From NCBI RefSeq assembly GCF_023100845.1, contig NZ_CP095864.1, positions 248,001 through 312,000 on the forward strand: a stretch of DNA of 64,000 nt, written 5' to 3'. A program made the position numbers and the translations under genes. How positions within the stretch are numbered: the stretch's first letter is position 1; every line of letters starts with the position of its first letter. The notes beneath the pieces were generated by a model that did not search any database, was not told where the DNA came from, and saw only the letters and a program-made list of their open reading frames with translations. Source of the DNA: Gordonia sp. PP30. Its GTDB lineage: Bacteria > Actinomycetota > Actinomycetes > Mycobacteriales > Mycobacteriaceae. Below, in pieces: positions 49,064-59,785 of the stretch.

Positions 49064-50148
49064 TGAAGCTCGCTCGGTTCGTCCTCGTCAGCCTGCTCGC
49101 GCTGTGCACCGCCGTCGCGGGAGTCGTGCTGGGCGCCCCCGCGCACGCCGCCCCGAAAGCGCCCGCCATCACGGTGTATCTCGCCGACGGTGTGACCCCG
49201 GTGGGGAACACACTCCTGCATCCGGGCGACACGGTCGTGGTCAGGGGCACCGGGTTCGACCCGAACGCCAACACCTCCGGGCTGCCCGTCCCGGTGCCGC
49301 CCGGCGTCCCGCACGGCACCTTCGTCGCCTTCGGAAAGTTCAGCCCGCACTGGCGGCCGTCGCAGGGGGCGCCGGAGTCGTCGCGCGCCCTGGACCGCTC
49401 GCAGACCAAGTGGGCCATCTCCGACGACGCGCTCGGCCGCATCCCGAACACCCCGTTCGACCTGCGCCGCACGGTGCGCCAGCAGGCCGTCCCGCTGCAC
49501 CGGGACGGCACCTTCACCGCGAAGATCACGCTGACCACCCCGAAGGATGCGCCCGCGAACGGCCGCTGGGGCATCTACACCTACGGTGCGGCCGACGCGG
49601 TCAACGCCGCGCAGGAGCGCTTCGTCCCGATCAACTACTCCACCGCGCCGGGCCGGGGCACCCCGAAGCCGGCCGTGCGCAACCTCGTCTGGGCGTACTC
49701 GCCGAACTTCTACTCGACGTTCGCGCAGCGCACGCAGGGCGCCGTCGTCGGCAAGAAGGGGGCGGCCGTCGACAAGCGCGGCGTGCTGTCGTACGAGCTG
49801 ACGTCGAACACCGTCCGGAACGGCCGCGGCGAACTGCGCTACACCGGCACGGTGGTCGCGTACACCCGCTTCCACCTGTATGAGATCGCGCTCGCCGACC
49901 CGATCATCCGGGTGACCGGGGGCCGGGCGGTGCTCAGCATGCGGACGTCGACCACCGACCAGAACGGCACCGATGCGCTGCGCCGGATCGACGTCGCCGA
50001 TCTGCGTCTCGGTGCGGCCCAGCTCGCCCGGCTGAGCCGCGGCGAGAACGTCACCGGCATCGCCGCGACCTTCCGGCCCGGCGTCACCCCGGCGCTGCTC
50101 GGACTGCTCTCGCACGGTGCGGCGTCGCCGGTGAATCTGCTGTTCTGA
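49063..50148 (+). CDS. HtaA-like secreted protein, probable haem uptake
   Basis: A 361-residue exported protein with a signal peptide (1-30, cut near AHAAPK). Residues 35-190 are a beta-rich region with no clear family (YLADGVTPVGNTLLHPGDTV, VRGTGFDPNANTSG). Residues 205-330 have the order of an HtaA haem-binding domain: RNLVWAYSPNFYSTF, GVLSYELTSNTVRNGRGELR, YTGTVVAYTRFHLYEIALADPIIRVTGGRAVLSM, then IDVADLRLGA. There is no C-terminal sorting signal. The iron-box match over its promoter supports the reading. The gene starts at a TAGGCT-ATG leaderless promoter. Confidence 0.6.
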   Translation: MKLARFVLVSLLALCTAVAGVVLGAPAHAAPKAPAITVYLADGVTPVGNTLLHPGDTVVVRGTGFDPNANTSGLPVPVPPGVPHGTFVAFGKFSPHWRPSQGAPESSRALDRSQTKWAISDDALGRIPNTPFDLRRTVRQQAVPLHRDGTFTAKITLTTPKDAPANGRWGIYTYGAADAVNAAQERFVPINYSTAPGRGTPKPAVRNLVWAYSPNFYSTFAQRTQGAVVGKKGAAVDKRGVLSYELTSNTVRNGRGELRYTGTVVAYTRFHLYEIALADPIIRVTGGRAVLSMRTSTTDQNGTDALRRIDVADLRLGAAQLARLSRGENVTGIAATFRPGVTPALLGLLSHGAASPVNLLF

Positions 50149-50234
50149 GCCGCCGAGCCGTCAGGTTGTGCCGTCTTCGGCGCGGGCGGGCGGCGATTCG
50201 CCGGGTCTGTCGCGACGCGGTTTAGGCTCGACTC

Positions 50235-51422
50235 GTGAGTGATGAGAGCAAGTGGCGGGATCGCATCCTGACGATCCGCGAGGAGGACGACGCCAAGGTC
50301 TCCCCGGGCGTGCGCGCCACGGCGGCCTGGACGTGGCGGCTGCTGGTGATCGGCGTCGGCATCGTCGTCCTCGGCTGGCTGTTCAAACGGTTCGAGGACG
50401 TCCTTTTCCCGGTCGCCCTCGCGCTGCTGTTCACCGCGTTCCTGCGCCAGCCGGTGGACTGGGCGCACCGCAAGGGCGTGCCCCGCGTGGTGGCGGTGCT
50501 GACCGCGGTCGTGCTCACCATCGTCGTGGTGCTCGGGCTGCTGGCCTTCGCCGTGCAGCAGGGGGTGTCCGGCGGGCCGCAACTGCTGTCGGAGTTCACC
50601 AAGACCGTCGACCAGACGCGGCAATGGCTGGTCGACAGCCCCCTGCACCTCGACGACGCCCACATCCGCGCGCTCGCCGAGGAGATCACCGGCTGGGCCA
50701 AGTCGCACGAGGCCACGCTCGCCAATCACGCGCTGGGCACCGCGGCCTTCGGCAGCCGGGTGCTCACCGGGGCGGCGCTCACGATCTTCTTGCTGATCTT
50801 CTTCCTGTACGACGGCCGCGCCATGTGGAACTACGTCACCCGGATGGTGCCGGCCGGAAGTCGTGAACAGGTCCGCGGCAGCGGGATCGCCGGTTTCGGC
50901 AGCCTGGAGGCCTACACCCGAGCCACCGTCTTCGTCGCCGCCGTCGACGCGGGCGTGATCGGCATCGGCCTGGCGATCCTCGGGGTGCCCATGGTGTTGC
51001 CGCTGGTCGTGATCATCTTCCTGGGGTCGTTCATCCCGATCGTGGGTTCGTTCGTGGCGGGCACGCTCGCCGTGCTGGTCGCCCTCACCACCCAGGGCTG
51101 GGTCAACGCGCTCATCGTCGTCGGCCTGCTGATCTTCGTGATGGCCTTCGAGGGGCACGTGCTGCAGCCGTTCATCCTCGGCCACTCGGTCAAGCTGCAC
51201 CCCGTCGCGGTGATCCTGGTGATCGCGATCGGCCTCATGCTCGCCGGGATCGTCGGCGGTCTGATCGCGGTACCGACCGTCGCGTTCGCCGTGACGGCCT
51301 GCTCGTGGCGGCCCGGTCAGGAACCGCCGCCCGAGAACGACAGCAAGCTGTCCGCGTGGATCAGGGCCAGATTGCACCGCGGCCCAGGCCCGTCGAACGA
51401 CGACGCCCCCGCCCCGTCGTAG
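50235..51422 (+). CDS. AI-2E family (PerM) membrane transporter
   Basis: A 395-residue protein with about eight membrane helices between 30 and 345, the AI-2E exporter family layout: ALALLFTAFLRQPVDWAHRKGVPRVVA near the N-terminus and the conserved GVPMVLPLVVIIFLGSFIPIVGS segment in the middle. The substrate is unknown; the name is inherited from one member. GTG 50235 follows TAGGCT by 6 nt. A charged cytosolic tail ends the protein. Confidence 0.88.
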   Translation: MSDESKWRDRILTIREEDDAKVSPGVRATAAWTWRLLVIGVGIVVLGWLFKRFEDVLFPVALALLFTAFLRQPVDWAHRKGVPRVVAVLTAVVLTIVVVLGLLAFAVQQGVSGGPQLLSEFTKTVDQTRQWLVDSPLHLDDAHIRALAEEITGWAKSHEATLANHALGTAAFGSRVLTGAALTIFLLIFFLYDGRAMWNYVTRMVPAGSREQVRGSGIAGFGSLEAYTRATVFVAAVDAGVIGIGLAILGVPMVLPLVVIIFLGSFIPIVGSFVAGTLAVLVALTTQGWVNALIVVGLLIFVMAFEGHVLQPFILGHSVKLHPVAVILVIAIGLMLAGIVGGLIAVPTVAFAVTACSWRPGQEPPPENDSKLSAWIRARLHRGPGPSNDDAPAPS

Positions 51423-51582
51423 TTCCCGCCCACTGATTCAGTAGGCGTCGCCCGGTCGGTTCGTCGTGGCCCAATCGGCCGAGTGGGCCACAGCGAAGTC
51501 GCCGGCCCGACGCTCCCCGCGCATCGTCGCTCGGGTGGCCGGTTTGGGTCGTGCGCGACCAGCGGCTACCATCGTTACGCCT

Positions 51583-51668
51583 GGAGGATTCGCCTAGTGG
51601 CCTATGGCGCTCGCCTGGAACGCGGGTTGGGTTAACAGCCCTCAGGGGTTCGAATCCCCTATCCTCCG
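51583..51668 (+). tRNA. tRNA-Ser(GGA)
   Basis: Acceptor GGAGGAT pairs ATCCTCC; anticodon stem CTCGC/GCGGG with loop CTGGAAC (GGA); long variable arm; T loop TTCGAAT. CCA is not encoded. The strong terminator beginning at the last base continues to 51720. Confidence 0.95.
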
Positions 51669-51846
51669 CAAATGAGAAGGCCCCCACCCGAGGTACGAGG
51701 GTGGGGGCCTTCTCATTTGCATTTGGGTACGGCGGATTCGGGAGGAGCCGCGAGGAACGAGCGGCGACGGTTCCCCTATCCAGCGACGAATCTGCGAGCA
51801 CAGCGATTCGAGGAGGAGCGGAGCGACGGAGTCCCCTATCCTCCGC
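51655..51846 (+). repeat. Direct repeats of tRNA-Ser 3' end (att-like)
   Basis: The last 15 bases of the tRNA region, TCCCCTATCCTCCGC (51655-51669), recur at 51832-51846; a shorter copy TTCCCCTATCC lies near 51766. This is the form left by integration and excision at a tRNA 3' end. The 163-bp gap between the copies holds no gene. Confidence 0.5.
51668..51720 (+). terminator. 22-bp-stem terminator after tRNA-Ser(GGA)
   Basis: A perfect 22-bp inverted repeat (51668-51689 and 51699-51720, 9-nt loop) begins at the tRNA discriminator base. The stem core is AAGGCCCCCACCC and its complement. Confidence 0.9.
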
Positions 51847-51869
51847 CCCATCGATCGAACAGGACCCGA

Positions 51870-51980
51870 GCCGGATTCCGTCCCACCACCCGATCTCCGT
51901 TGAACCACCTGGATTCCGTTCGTCCCGTCGCACTATTCCGGCGGGTGGAACGGAAAGCGAGTGGTGGGACGGAATCCGGC
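51870..51980. repeat. 20-bp inverted repeat behind the PGRS-like gene
   Basis: GCCGGATTCCGTCCCACCAC (51870-51889) is exactly inverted at 51961-51980, with further short symmetric ACCACC/GGTGG and TTCCGTT/AACGGAA sequences between. It lies 56 bp past the PGRS-like stop codon and may be its terminator or the end of a mobile cassette. Confidence 0.55.
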
Positions 51981-52035
51981 ACTCGGAGAGGACCGCAGGA
52001 ACCCGCCCCATCTCCCCGGCGCGGCGCAGGTGCTG

Positions 52036-55000
52036 TTACACGGGCGTGACGCCGTCCGCTCCCGGATGACCGGCTTGTCCGTCGCTACCGGTGGCGCCGC
52101 GGTCGCCGTCCGATCCGTTCTGGCCGGGGTGGGTGCCGGCCGACCCTCCGGTGCCGCCTGCTCCGCCCAGACCGCCCTGTCCGCCTGAGCCTGCTCCGCC
52201 TTCGGCCCCGCCGTCGCCGCCGGTGCCGTTGTTGCCGGCGCCGCTGACGGCGATACCGCCGTTGCCACCGACCCCGCCGTTGCCACCGTTGCCGCCGGCC
52301 CCGCCGGTGCCGCCCTGTCCGCCGTCGCCGCCGTCGCCGCCGTCGGTGATGCTGGTGATCGGCCCCCGCGGGACACCGCCGATGTAGCCTCTGCCGCCGT
52401 TGCCGCCTGCGCCGCCCGAGTAGCCCTGGGCGCCAGTGCCGCCGGTGCCGCCCGCACCACCGGCTCCACCGTTGCCCGCGTTACCGCCCAGCAGACCGCC
52501 GTTGCCGCCTGCGCCGCCGGCACCGCCGGTGCCGCCGGTGCCGCCCTTGGTTCCGGTGCCGCCGGGACCGCCGTTGCCGCCCCGGCCGCCGATGGCAGCG
52601 TCGCCCAGGAAAGGAAATGAGTCAGCGGTGTCGCTCCGGGCGTCGCCACCGTCCCCGCCCTTACCGCCGGTGCCGCGGAACTCGCCGTCGTATCCGTTCC
52701 CGCCCGCGCCGCCGTGCGCCGGCCCCTGGAGGGAATATGCGTCCCCACCATTACCACCGTTCATACCGGCCAGCCAGCCGTTCGACCCGGCGCCCCCGGT
52801 CGCGGTTCCCCATAGTGTGTCGGTGGAACGGTCGGCGCCGTCTACCGGGTAGACCGTCGCGCTACTGGGTGGTGGATTCACGCCGGTGGCTCCGGTTCCG
52901 CCTTGGCCGCCGTTGCCGCCGTTTCCGCCGTCGCCGTAGGTTCCGGCGTTGCCGCCTTTGCCGCCCGCTCCACCCTGCTGTCCGGCCGCTCCGACGCCGC
53001 CGTTGCCGCCGTTTCCGCCGTAGACTGCGGCGGTGTTATCGGCGCCCTTCGCGCCGTCGCTCCCGTCGCTGCCGCCGGAGCCGCCGACACCCGCGGTGCC
53101 GCCGTGCCCACCGGCGCCGCCGTCGCTGGACATGCCGCCGTTGCCCCCGTCACCCCCATTGAGGTGCGTGCTGTCGACGTCCGCGTCGGCGCCGTTGAAG
53201 CCCCAGCCGCCGTAACCGCCGCTCCCGCCCCGGCCGCCGTCGCCGCCGGTCCCGCCGTTGCCGTTCGTGCCGCCGGAACCAGTACCCTCCAGACCGCCGG
53301 TGCCCGCCTGCCCGGCATCGCCACCGGTGCCGCCGTCGCCGCCGCGACCGGCCGCCCCGGCGTCACCACCGTTCTGGCCGTCGGTCCCCGCGTAGTCTGG
53401 CAGCTCCCAGGCGTTCAACCCGGCGTTGCGGCCGAATCCCCGACTGCCGCTGCCCGCGTCCCCGCCGTTCCCGCCGTCGCCGCCCCGGCCGCCGTTGCCG
53501 CCGTCGCCGTTCGCGCCCCGGGTGCCCAACGGGTTGTCGCCGGTCAGGCCGCCGCCGTTCCCGCCGTTCCCGCCGCTGCCGGCGTTCCCGCCGCTGCCGC
53601 CGTCCACGCCGTCGCCGCCATCGCGCCCGTCGAACCGGGCGCTGTACGCGCCCGCCGCGCCCAGGCCGCCCTGCCCGCCATCGCTGCCGTCACCGCCGCG
53701 ACCACCAGCGCCGCCGGTGTTGGCGGCCAGTATGCCGCCCCGCCCGCCGTTGCCGCCGTCTCCTCCGCTGCCGCCGTTCTGCCCGTCGGAGACCGAGGTC
53801 GTCCACGACGCGCCGTCGTCCCCCTTCTTCCCGTTGCCGCCGTCGCCGCCCGCGCCCCCGTCGCCGTTGCGGCCGCCGTCGCCGCCGTCGCCGCCGCGGC
53901 CGCCGTCCTCACCGGCGATGAACGCGCTGAGACCGGTGCCGCCCCGACCGCCGTTGCCGCCAGCGATCAGGTAGTCGGCGCCGTCATCGCCGTTGCGGCC
54001 GCTCACCCCGAGACCACCGACGGTGCTGCCCGGCGAACCGGCCCAGCCGCCGTGTCCCGCGTTGCCGGGGTCGCCGCCGTCGCCGCCGTTGCCCCCGTCG
54101 GCGTGGCCGAGGGTGCCGTTCGCCCCGTCGCCGCCGTCGCCCGGTGCGCCCGCGGCACCGCCCGCGCCGCCGTTGCCGCCGTTGCCGTTGGCACCGATGT
54201 GGCCTGCGCCGCCGGCCGCGACCGCGCCGCCGGAGCCGCCGTTCCCGCCGGTACCGCCGTCCGCGCCGTCGCCGCCGTCACCACCGTCGCGCCCCGTCAT
54301 GAAGTCGGTCGATGAACCGAACCCGTCGTTACCGTTCTTCCCGTCGCCGCCGTCACCGCCGAGCCCGCCGTTGCCGCCCAGCCCGCCGTCGCCGCCGTCA
54401 CCGATGATCGATCCGCCGAGGCCGCCCGCGCCGCCGGCGCCGCCGTTGCCGCCGCGGGTGCCGGACGTTCCCGGCTGGCCGGATGCGAGGCCGTCGGCGC
54501 CGTTGTCTCCGGCCGCCCCGCCGCCACCGTTTCCGCCCGCGCCGCCGTTGCCGCGTGAGCCGCCGTTGCCGCCCGCGCCGCCCGCGCCGCCGTTTCCGTC
54601 ATGCTGGGTCATCGCCGCCGCGGTGTGGCCGTCACCGCCCTTGCCGCCGTTCCCTGCCTGGCCGGTGAATTCCGGGCCGTCGGTGCCGACCTGTCCGTCC
54701 TCGCCCGCGCCGCCCGCGGTGGTGCCCGCTGTTCCGGCCGCCCCGCCGTGACCGGCGTGGCCGGCTTCGCCGCCGTCCCCGCCCCGCCCGCCGTTCGGGT
54801 TGTCGATGGTCCCGTCGGTGCCGGCGCCACCGTCCCCGGGGGTTCCGCCCCGGCCGCCCGTGCCGCCGTCGCCGCCGTCCCCGTTGCGACCGGCGTGCCC
54901 GGCGCCGCCCGCGGCGATCGTGCCTCCGTCTCCGCCGGCGCCACCCGCACCGCCGATTCCTCCGTCCCCGCCGTCGCCGCCGGCCTGGCCCGCGTTCTCG

Positions 55001-57144
55001 TTGCGCCCGGCGAACCCGACCTCACCGGTCTGCCCGGTGCCGCCGGTCCCGCCATCGGCGCCGTGACCGCCGTGTCCGCCCGCGCCGCCGTCGCCCATCA
55101 CCGATCCGCCCTGGCCGCCGCGTCCGCCGGCTCCACCTGCACCGCCGGTCTGCCCGGTCGCGCCGGACTTCCCGGCCGCGTTGCCGTCCGCGCCTGCCGC
55201 ACCCGCGTAACCGTCACCGCCGATGCCGCCCGCGCCGCCGTCGCCGTTACTTCCGCCGTCACCGCCGGCACCGCCAGAACCGCCTGCCTGCCCGGCAAGT
55301 ACGCCGTCGTAGCCGCTGCCGCCCGCGCCGCCGTTGCCGACGATCGTCATGATCGACGCTCCGCGTGTTCCCGCCGCCCCGGTCACCGAGCCGCTGCCGC
55401 CCGCACCACCGGCACCGGCGATCCCGGTGTCGCCGCCGTGGCCCCCGGCCCCGCCATCGCGGAACGACGCGTCGCCGTCGGCGCCCGCGCCACCGTCACC
55501 CGGGGTCCCGGCGGCACCGCCGGTCCCACCGGTCCCGCCGGACCCGGTCGAGCCCGTTCCGGCGAACCAGCCGCCGGTTCCACCCGCGCCACCCGCACCG
55601 CCGATGCCGCCGACTCCGCCGTCGCCACCGCGGCCGCCCGCGGCCCCGGCCTGGCCCGCCGCCACCGCCGCGGCCCCGTCGATGCCGGTGCCGCCCGTGC
55701 CTCCGGTGCCCCCCGTCCCGCCGGTTCCGCCCGCGCCGCCGCGGCCGAACAGGCCGGCCGCGCCGCCGGCGCCGCCGGTTCCACCCGCTCCGCCGGTCAG
55801 CCCGGTCCCGCCCGCCGCCCCGGCGGTTGCGCCGTCGTCGCCGTCGGCACCGGCCGTGCCGCTGCCGCCCGCGCCGCCGGTCCCGCCGAGACCGATCAGT
55901 GCGCCGCCGTCGCCGCCGGTCCCGCCGGTCGCCCCGTCCGCTCCGGCAAGGACGGCGTCCGCCCCTGCCCCGCCGGCCCCGCCATCGCCGAACAGTCCGG
56001 CGTCGCCGCCGCGGCCGCCGAGGTAGGCGTCGCCGCCGTCACCGAAGAGCAGGCCGCCGTCGCCGCCGTCCGGATGCGCGGCGGTGCCGTCGGCGCCGTT
56101 GCCGATGATGAGCCGGCCGGCCGCCGTATTGATGGCGTCATCGACCACCATTCCGATCGGGCTGGCGATCCAGGCTTGCGCCAGTTGATGCATCGGCAGA
56201 TAGAACAGCAGCATCAGGTCGTCGGCCGGTGCCGTGTCGAGCATCAACGACGACGCGGTCGGTGAGCTGAGGGCCGAGTACTGCTGCGGTACCGGGGCGA
56301 ACGGTCCGGCGCCCGGACGCTGCCGGGCGAACCACAGCATCGTCCAGGCCAGCGGAGTCTCGCCGGCCGGGGTCCCCGGGGCGCCCGACGCCGGCAGCCC
56401 GAAGAGCGCGAGCAAGCCCAGCGGGTTGCCCGCCGGAGCGATCGGCGCGGTCGCCTCGGCCGGCGTCGCGGTCGGAGTGATCGTGGACGCTGCCACCGGG
56501 GCGTCGGCGGTGAGTGCGGTGACTCCGGGCGGCGCTGCGGCGACGTGCAGGGGAGCGGTCATCGTTCGCCGGTGACGTCCGCCGGCGCCGATGTCGCGCG
56601 GCCCGGAGCCGTCCGCCGAGAATTCCGCCCCGTTCATCCGGTCCAGGCCGCCCGTACCGATCGCGCCGACCGTGTCGGGCACCGTCGGTGCGGCACCCGA
56701 ATCGGGTGCGCGCGGTGCGCGGTGCCGTCCGGTCCCCAGATCGGCCGATGAACCGCCGTCCTGCCCGTCGAGCCCATCGCCCAGGCTCGGCTCGGCACCG
56801 GACTGCTCGTCGTCGGTGTCCGGCGCGGTCGGCGCCTGCCCGCTGCCCGACCCCTGTGTGCCGCCGGCGCCCTGGGTGTCGCCGGATTGCTGAGTATCGC
56901 CCGAGCCCGGGGTGTCGTCGGCGCTTTGGACGCCGTCCGAACCCCCGTCGGTGCCGGTGTTCCCGGCATCCGCGGCGGAGGTTCCCCCGGCCTGCCCGCC
57001 GGTCTCTGAGGACCCCGATCCCGCTCCGGCCGTGACGGGCTCCTCCGGTTCCGCCTGCGCGATGCCGTGACCCGACCACAGCGCCACACTGATCCCCGCC
57101 GCGGCGGCCAGGAGACGGGCGCGGTTCTTCCGTACAGCACGCAT
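52036..57144 (-). CDS. Giant exported PGRS-like glycine-rich protein
   Basis: A 1702-residue protein. Residues 1-31 are a signal peptide (cut after AQA); 32-130 an acidic Gly/Ser/Asp/Gln region; 130-340 a non-repetitive part including [17 protein letters not shown] and [15 protein letters not shown]. From about 345 to the end ([10 protein letters not shown]...[12 protein letters not shown] onward) it is built of GGxGG and GGAGG repeats like the PGRS part of mycobacterial PE_PGRS proteins. No PE domain is present. The repeat half would fold as glycine-rich beta-roll sheets. AGGAGG lies 6 nt before the ATG. Two LuxR-type regulators lie immediately upstream on the same strand. Confidence 0.85.
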   Translation of the reverse strand: MRAVRKNRARLLAAAAGISVALWSGHGIAQAEPEEPVTAGAGSGSSETGGQAGGTSAADAGNTGTDGGSDGVQSADDTPGSGDTQQSGDTQGAGGTQGSGSGQAPTAPDTDDEQSGAEPSLGDGLDGQDGGSSADLGTGRHRAPRAPDSGAAPTVPDTVGAIGTGGLDRMNGAEFSADGSGPRDIGAGGRHRRTMTAPLHVAAAPPGVTALTADAPVAASTITPTATPAEATAPIAPAGNPLGLLALFGLPASGAPGTPAGETPLAWTMLWFARQRPGAGPFAPVPQQYSALSSPTASSLMLDTAPADDLMLLFYLPMHQLAQAWIASPIGMVVDDAINTAAGRLIIGNGADGTAAHPDGGDGGLLFGDGGDAYLGGRGGDAGLFGDGGAGGAGADAVLAGADGATGGTGGDGGALIGLGGTGGAGGSGTAGADGDDGATAGAAGGTGLTGGAGGTGGAGGAAGLFGRGGAGGTGGTGGTGGTGGTGIDGAAAVAAGQAGAAGGRGGDGGVGGIGGAGGAGGTGGWFAGTGSTGSGGTGGTGGAAGTPGDGGAGADGDASFRDGGAGGHGGDTGIAGAGGAGGSGSVTGAAGTRGASIMTIVGNGGAGGSGYDGVLAGQAGGSGGAGGDGGSNGDGGAGGIGGDGYAGAAGADGNAAGKSGATGQTGGAGGAGGRGGQGGSVMGDGGAGGHGGHGADGGTGGTGQTGEVGFAGRNENAGQAGGDGGDGGIGGAGGAGGDGGTIAAGGAGHAGRNGDGGDGGTGGRGGTPGDGGAGTDGTIDNPNGGRGGDGGEAGHAGHGGAAGTAGTTAGGAGEDGQVGTDGPEFTGQAGNGGKGGDGHTAAAMTQHDGNGGAGGAGGNGGSRGNGGAGGNGGGGAAGDNGADGLASGQPGTSGTRGGNGGAGGAGGLGGSIIGDGGDGGLGGNGGLGGDGGDGKNGNDGFGSSTDFMTGRDGGDGGDGADGGTGGNGGSGGAVAAGGAGHIGANGNGGNGGAGGAAGAPGDGGDGANGTLGHADGGNGGDGGDPGNAGHGGWAGSPGSTVGGLGVSGRNGDDGADYLIAGGNGGRGGTGLSAFIAGEDGGRGGDGGDGGRNGDGGAGGDGGNGKKGDDGASWTTSVSDGQNGGSGGDGGNGGRGGILAANTGGAGGRGGDGSDGGQGGLGAAGAYSARFDGRDGGDGVDGGSGGNAGSGGNGGNGGGLTGDNPLGTRGANGDGGNGGRGGDGGNGGDAGSGSRGFGRNAGLNAWELPDYAGTDGQNGGDAGAAGRGGDGGTGGDAGQAGTGGLEGTGSGGTNGNGGTGGDGGRGGSGGYGGWGFNGADADVDSTHLNGGDGGNGGMSSDGGAGGHGGTAGVGGSGGSDGSDGAKGADNTAAVYGGNGGNGGVGAAGQQGGAGGKGGNAGTYGDGGNGGNGGQGGTGATGVNPPPSSATVYPVDGADRSTDTLWGTATGGAGSNGWLAGMNGGNGGDAYSLQGPAHGGAGGNGYDGEFRGTGGKGGDGGDARSDTADSFPFLGDAAIGGRGGNGGPGGTGTKGGTGGTGGAGGAGGNGGLLGGNAGNGGAGGAGGTGGTGAQGYSGGAGGNGGRGYIGGVPRGPITSITDGGDGGDGGQGGTGGAGGNGGNGGVGGNGGIAVSGAGNNGTGGDGGAEGGAGSGGQGGLGGAGGTGGSAGTHPGQNGSDGDRGATGSDGQAGHPGADGVTPV

Positions 57145-57229
57145 GGCTTACCTCCTCAGGTGATCCCTTCACCGTGCCCAGCGGCAGCCCCGAGGTCTAT
57201 GCATGTCCCTACCTGCCGTCGGTGCCCGA

Positions 57230-59743
57230 CTACCTGTCCCGGCCCGCGGATCGGGTCCGCCAGAGTTCGGCGGCCGCACCGCGGGAGTGGGCACCGAGCT
57301 TGGCGCTCGCGCGCAGGACATGGCCCTCGACGGTGCGCGCGGATACCCCGAGCCGGGCCGCGATCTCCTGAGTCGACAGCGATTCGGCCACGAGTGCGAG
57401 GACCTCGGCCTCCCGGCCGGTCACGGCGGCCGGTCCACCCATCGGCAACGACTGGGCGGGCGAGTGCAGTGAGCCCAACTGCCAGACCAGACGATGCGCT
57501 GTCCGTACCGCGCTCTCTGCTGCGTGCTTCTCACCGGCGGAATGCAACAGGCACGCACCCTGGGCGGCGACGTCCGCCGCGAGCGGTAGGGCTCCGGCCG
57601 CCTCGTACTCGTCGGCGATCCGGGTGAGGGCGGCACCGTCGCCGAGGTGCCAGGCGTCGGCGTACCGGACCAGACGCGTGATCCGGGTCAACGCGTCGGG
57701 GGCGTCGCCGAGTTCACGCAGCTCGTCGGGGACGATCGCCTGTTCGCGGGTGCCGAATCGGACGGCGGTCTCGAGGAAGAGTGCGGCGACCAGAATCGCT
57801 TCCTGGGCCAGCGCCTGCCGGGCCGTGTCGTGGAGCAGGCCGACGGCTTCGGGAACACGGCCCGCGGCGACGAGCCGCCAGGCGGCCGTGGTGGTGCCGA
57901 CCCCGAGGAGGACGTCGGTCCGCCCGGTGACGGGTGGATCGGCGGTTGTGTCACCCGGGTCCCCACGCTGCATCGCGGCGATCTGCAGCGTCGTCCCGTG
58001 CGCCAGCTGCAAACCCATCTGCTGGGTCAGGACGCTCGACGTGCCGTGCAGCGCGCGGGTCGCCGCCGTGTACCGGCCGGCCTCGACATAGGCGATGCCC
58101 GCGATGAGCCGGGCGATGGCCGACACCCGATCGACCGCGTCCGCATGACGTTCGACGAGGAGGTCGGCCGATTCGCATGCGCTGCGGGTCTCGCCGAGGA
58201 GCTGGGCGAGGACCACCTCGAGCCCGTCGGGGTACATCGTGAGCAGGGCATCGTCGACGGGCAGTGCCCGCGCCTCCGACAGGAGCGCCCGCACGGCGCC
58301 GACCTCGCCGCGCGCGGCGAGTGCGAGGCCGTGCACGATCGCCGACCACGCACCGAACCGCGGGTCGACGGCCGCCCGGGCGCGCACGAGTTCGGCGGCC
58401 TCCGGCGCGGGTGGCCCGAGTTCGGCGGGCCCGCCGCGGGACCACCGGCCCAGTTCCACCGCGACGGTCGCGGACGTGACCGTCGCCGGGGTGGGCGGCT
58501 CGGGGTCGGCGGCGCGGCGCTCGGTCAGATTCATCTCGTGGATCTCCGCCCAGCTGCCGGCCCGCGGCGCGGCCGATGCCGTCGCGTCCTCGGCGAGCCG
58601 TAGCGCCGTCCCGGGTTCGCCGATCGTCAACGCTGCCTGCGCACCCCGCCGGATGAGATCCGGATCCGGTGCCGCCGAGCGTGCACTCAGCTCGCCCGCG
58701 AGGACGAGGGCGGCGTCGCGGCCGGCGGTCGGCAGGGTGCAGTCGGCGATCGCGGCGGCGAGATGCGCGGACCGCTGCCCGGAAACGATCCGGGGTCCCT
58801 CGTCGCGCGCCCACGCGGCGAGGGTCGGCTCTCGCAGGCGGACGTGGCAGTCGTCGGCTTCGATCACCGCGAACTGTTCGCCGGCGATCAGATCGTCGAT
58901 CGAGCAGAGGGACGCCACCGCCGCAGTGGGCACCCAGCCCTGCGTCGCCTCGTCCGCGATGCCGTCCGCCACCGACAGCACGTCGAGCACGCGGCGCACG
59001 CCGTCCGGCAGCCGCGAGATCCGGTCACCGACCTCCGCGCGCAGTTCGGGTGTCAGCCGCGGCCGTTCCGTCAGCACCGCGACACCGTGACGGTCGCGCC
59101 ACCACCCGGCGGTGATCGACGCGTCGACGGTGCGGGCGAAGGCGGCTGCATCGCGGCCGGCCCAGCGCAGCAGGATCGCGACGGCGCGGGGTGACGGTTC
59201 GCGGCCGAGCGCGACCCGCAGGTACGACACGGCGTCGTCGAACGACAGGTCCCGCAATATCCGCGGCGGCACATGACCGTCTTTCCACAGCATGGTGATG
59301 GCGGTGGGCGCCGCCGACCCCGGACGAGCGGGTGCGCAGGCGAGGAAGACCGGCACGCCGTGGTGCACGGCGATCGCCTGGACGGCGGCCGCGGCGTCGT
59401 CGGACAGCAGATGGGCGTCGTCGACGACGACGGCGGCGCGCGCGTCCAGGACCCGGAGATACTCGGCCAGCGCGGCGCGCCACGACCGGCCGTCCGGTAG
59501 TTCGCCGACGACGTCGCCGATCACCCGATCGGCCCCGCCCGCGGCCGCGAGCAGTCGCACGACGGGACCGGGATGGGCGGACGCGAACTGATCGAGCACG
59601 GTCGTCTTGCCCGAGCGGGCGGCGCCGAGGATCACGCAGCCCCGGCTCAGGTCGGCGTCACCGTCCGCGCGTGCCAGGGCCTGCGCCCGTTGCAGATCGC
59701 GCAGTGTCGCCGCTGAAGCCGGCCGGGTCGTCACAGGGGACAT
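57230..59743 (-). CDS. Large LuxR-type regulator with P-loop, 837 residues
   Basis: An 837-residue LAL/STAND-like regulator. The P-loop GAARSGKTT is at about 40-48; Walker B VVVDDAHLL follows at about 105. A long helical, TPR-like middle (about 250-750) is rich in Ala/Leu. The C-terminal 60 residues are a LuxR helix-turn-helix (TGREAEVLALVAESLSTQEI, LGVSARTVEGHVL). Such proteins bind ATP and a ligand, then activate promoters. It ends 86 bp before the PGRS-like gene, the likely target. It resembles the next gene closely enough to be an old duplication. Confidence 0.87.
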   Translation of the reverse strand: MSPVTTRPASAATLRDLQRAQALARADGDADLSRGCVILGAARSGKTTVLDQFASAHPGPVVRLLAAAGGADRVIGDVVGELPDGRSWRAALAEYLRVLDARAAVVVDDAHLLSDDAAAAVQAIAVHHGVPVFLACAPARPGSAAPTAITMLWKDGHVPPRILRDLSFDDAVSYLRVALGREPSPRAVAILLRWAGRDAAAFARTVDASITAGWWRDRHGVAVLTERPRLTPELRAEVGDRISRLPDGVRRVLDVLSVADGIADEATQGWVPTAAVASLCSIDDLIAGEQFAVIEADDCHVRLREPTLAAWARDEGPRIVSGQRSAHLAAAIADCTLPTAGRDAALVLAGELSARSAAPDPDLIRRGAQAALTIGEPGTALRLAEDATASAAPRAGSWAEIHEMNLTERRAADPEPPTPATVTSATVAVELGRWSRGGPAELGPPAPEAAELVRARAAVDPRFGAWSAIVHGLALAARGEVGAVRALLSEARALPVDDALLTMYPDGLEVVLAQLLGETRSACESADLLVERHADAVDRVSAIARLIAGIAYVEAGRYTAATRALHGTSSVLTQQMGLQLAHGTTLQIAAMQRGDPGDTTADPPVTGRTDVLLGVGTTTAAWRLVAAGRVPEAVGLLHDTARQALAQEAILVAALFLETAVRFGTREQAIVPDELRELGDAPDALTRITRLVRYADAWHLGDGAALTRIADEYEAAGALPLAADVAAQGACLLHSAGEKHAAESAVRTAHRLVWQLGSLHSPAQSLPMGGPAAVTGREAEVLALVAESLSTQEIAARLGVSARTVEGHVLRASAKLGAHSRGAAAELWRTRSAGRDR

Positions 59744-59785
59744 GGTGGCGTATCCCGGGCCGGCCGTCCGCCGGATCGGCGGGAT

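Noticed and set aside
52060..56080. Dense repeats that might be read as a CRISPR array
   Set aside because: The periodicity is codon-based and degenerate, with no constant repeat and unique spacers; it encodes GGxGG protein repeats.
52091..56265. Several long plus-strand frames rich in Pro, Arg or Ala across the PGRS-like gene
   Set aside because: They are complements of the GGN repeats in other frames; only the minus-strand frame has a signal peptide and a ribosome site.
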